Origin: Dipteris shenzhenensis
Taxonomy: Eukaryota; Polypodiophyta; Polypodiopsida; Gleicheniales
NCBI GenBank assembly: GCA_047967505.1
Contig: CM106540.1
Length of the DNA: 64,000 nucleotides
Direction: 5' to 3' (one strand)
The notes below the pieces were generated by a model. That model did not search any database. It was not told the origin of the DNA and saw only the letters and a program-made list of their open reading frames with translations. Both the position numbers and the translations under genes were made by a program. Positions 62,517 to 64,000 of the stretch are shown here, in pieces (position 1 is the first letter of the stretch; the number at the start of each line of letters is the position of its first letter).

Positions 62517-64000
62517 GGCAAGGAATGCACAGCATTTCCATGCCTGGGACCATCACGCACAAAGAAAGGCTTGAGGTAACGCTTGTTGATCACATTCTTG
62601 CCATATGGTTCATGCAGCTCCTGAACTTGTACAGACCCATTGCTACGTTCTTTGATGACTTTGTATGGACCAGCCCACAGTGGCGGAAACTTCTTATCCA
62701 TTTGGTGGTCCAATCTGTTATCAAAGCATAGCACAACATCCCCCTCAGCAAAGTGTCTTTCCCATCCCTTGCGAATCTTAGCATCCAATCGGGCCTTTTG
62801 TCGATTCTTTTGGATCTCTATTTGGTGTAGTGCAAGGTGTTAGGTCTCATCTAACTTCTCAAGTTGTACCAATCTGGCCTCTACATGTTCATCTTCTGTC
62901 ATCCTCTATTCCTGTGCCAATCTCCGGAATCTCTATCTCTAGTGGTAAAACTGCCTCAGTACCATACACCAACTCAAAAGGGGTGTGACCTATAGATGTT
63001 TTATGAGTGATGTTGTAAGCCCACATGGCTTCAGTGACCTTCTGATCCCATTGGCTCCTGTTCCCTGCGGCCATTTTTCCCATGGTTTTACAAAGGAGGC
63101 CATTGGCCCACTCTGTTTGACCCATGGATGCTGGATAATAGATGCTAGAAGTGTGATGATCAATACCCATGCGATCCATGAGTAACTCCACTGCTTCATT
63201 TAAGAATGGACTCCCATGGTCAGAGACTATCTCCATGGGTGTCCCAAACCTTGTGCAGATACGTTCAAAGATGAAATTTAAAACTGCCTTGCCATTTGCA
63301 GCAGAGAGGGCGATAGCTTCAGCCCACTTAGTGACATACTGAGTGGCTACCAAAAGATACTTCTTTTTGTGGGCAGTCATGGGCAAGGGTCCGACAAAAT
63401 CTATTCCCCACTTCTGAAACAGATGGATGGACATCATTGGGTGATGTTGCCCAGGACTCAAATCCTTCCTACCAAAGAATTGACATGGTTCACAAGTTTT
63501 GCAATACAAAGTGACATCCTTGAACAAGGTCGGCCAATAGTATCCAGCATGTAAAATCTTCTTAGCTGTATAGTCACTGGCATAGTGGCCTCCACAAAAT
63601 CCATCATGATAATGCTTCAATACCTTAGGCACTTCATCTGCATCAATGGCCCATCTTAGTACCCCATCCATGCCTTGACGGTACAACACCCCATCAAGGA
63701 GGGTGTAGCGCCTACTATCTCTGCGGATCTTCTTTCTCTCATAGCTAGTACTTTTTGAAGGAAAGGAGAAAGCGGTCAAAAACTTGTAGATACCACCATA
63801 CCAAGGATCCCCAACTTCTATGGCTGCTACCAGGGTTACATCAAGGCACTCCTCTAAATCAATCAAAGCATTCTTCAAGTTGGAACAACCCCCTTTTACA
63901 ATTTTGAAAGAAAATTCTTGTAGAACTACCAACCATTTGGCCAACCGGCCCATGGGATTTGGTGATTGAAGAACCTGCTTTGCAAGACCAGGGCCAGTGA
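62517..64000 (-). pseudogene. Ty3/gypsy integrase (non-chromodomain lineage), continues past the edge
   Basis: On the minus strand an open frame enters from the right edge (KQVLQSPNPMGRLAKWLVVL, the end of RNase H) and runs to 62889. The integrase zinc part is HYHDGFCGGHYASDYTAKKI then CKTCEPCQ (HHCC). The core has WGIDFVGPLPMTAHKKKYLL, VATQYVTKWAEAIALSAANG, MEIVSDHGSPFLNEAVEL and PASMGQTEWANGLL, giving D, D, E. After a stop at 62889, frames down to 62525 contain HFAEGDVVLCFDNRLDHQMD and FPPLWAGPYKVIKERSNGSV (GPY module). There is no chromodomain, and the WGIDFVGPLP style fits the Athila/Tat-type lineages. Only the region after 62889 carries stops. Confidence 0.88.

Overview
This is a 64 kb piece of a land-plant nuclear genome built almost entirely from transposable elements. 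The evidence is: plant-type Ty1/copia and Ty3/gypsy chromovirus polyproteins, LTRs followed by initiator-tRNA-Met primer sites, a DUF4283-type LINE, a tRNA-derived SINE, a hAT-like BED/DUF659 remnant, a Helitron-like remnant, and one host gene with GT-AG introns. The low gene density fits a large-genome lineage (fern, lycophyte or gymnosperm would all fit), but the sequence alone does not fix the species.

Left third (about 0.6-22.45 kb) is a four-level nest. A LINE is split by copia-A (1691-20787, target duplication GAGCT). Copia-A is split by gypsy-A (4305-17845). Gypsy-A is split by gypsy-B (7614-14904, target duplication AGTAG). Hand-compared LTR pairs differ by roughly 14% (copia-A), 7% (gypsy-A) and 3% (gypsy-B), so the divergence order agrees with the nesting order. 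An antisense copia fragment follows (22452-23828), then a degraded second gypsy-A copy (about 23829-33087). That copy is split by gypsy-C (26162-32775, target duplication ACTGG), which has two 456-bp LTRs differing at 2 positions and an uninterrupted 1567-codon gag-pol frame. Gypsy-C is the only element here that looks capable of encoding its own proteins.

Middle (33-44 kb) holds LTR debris, a frameshifted BED-DUF659 transposase remnant, a copia LTR with leader, and a host gene on the minus strand. The gene's first three coding exons (38304-37824) encode the start of an hnRNP H/F-like quasi-RRM protein. Its splice phases match and no stop is seen; the next exon is not visible, so the gene is either truncated or has a very long intron running left into the repeats. 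A tRNA-derived SINE (about 39591-39775) and a 2.6-kb minus-strand LTR element without recognisable proteins (40394-43042) follow.

Right third (44-64 kb) holds a decayed copia-B with an internal-LTR-internal arrangement, a diverged tandem repeat of about 190 bp (49.9-50.9 kb), and another copia LTR (51715-51944). An AT-rich stretch (52.4-57.3 kb) then carries a Helitron-type Rep, a Pif1-family helicase and, downstream on the same strand, a spliced GIY-YIG nuclease domain interrupted by a single stop. This Rep-helicase-GIY-YIG cluster is the most unusual feature of the window. The window ends with an unclassified degraded reading frame, a CA microsatellite, and the 3' half of a minus-strand non-chromodomain gypsy element that continues past the right edge.
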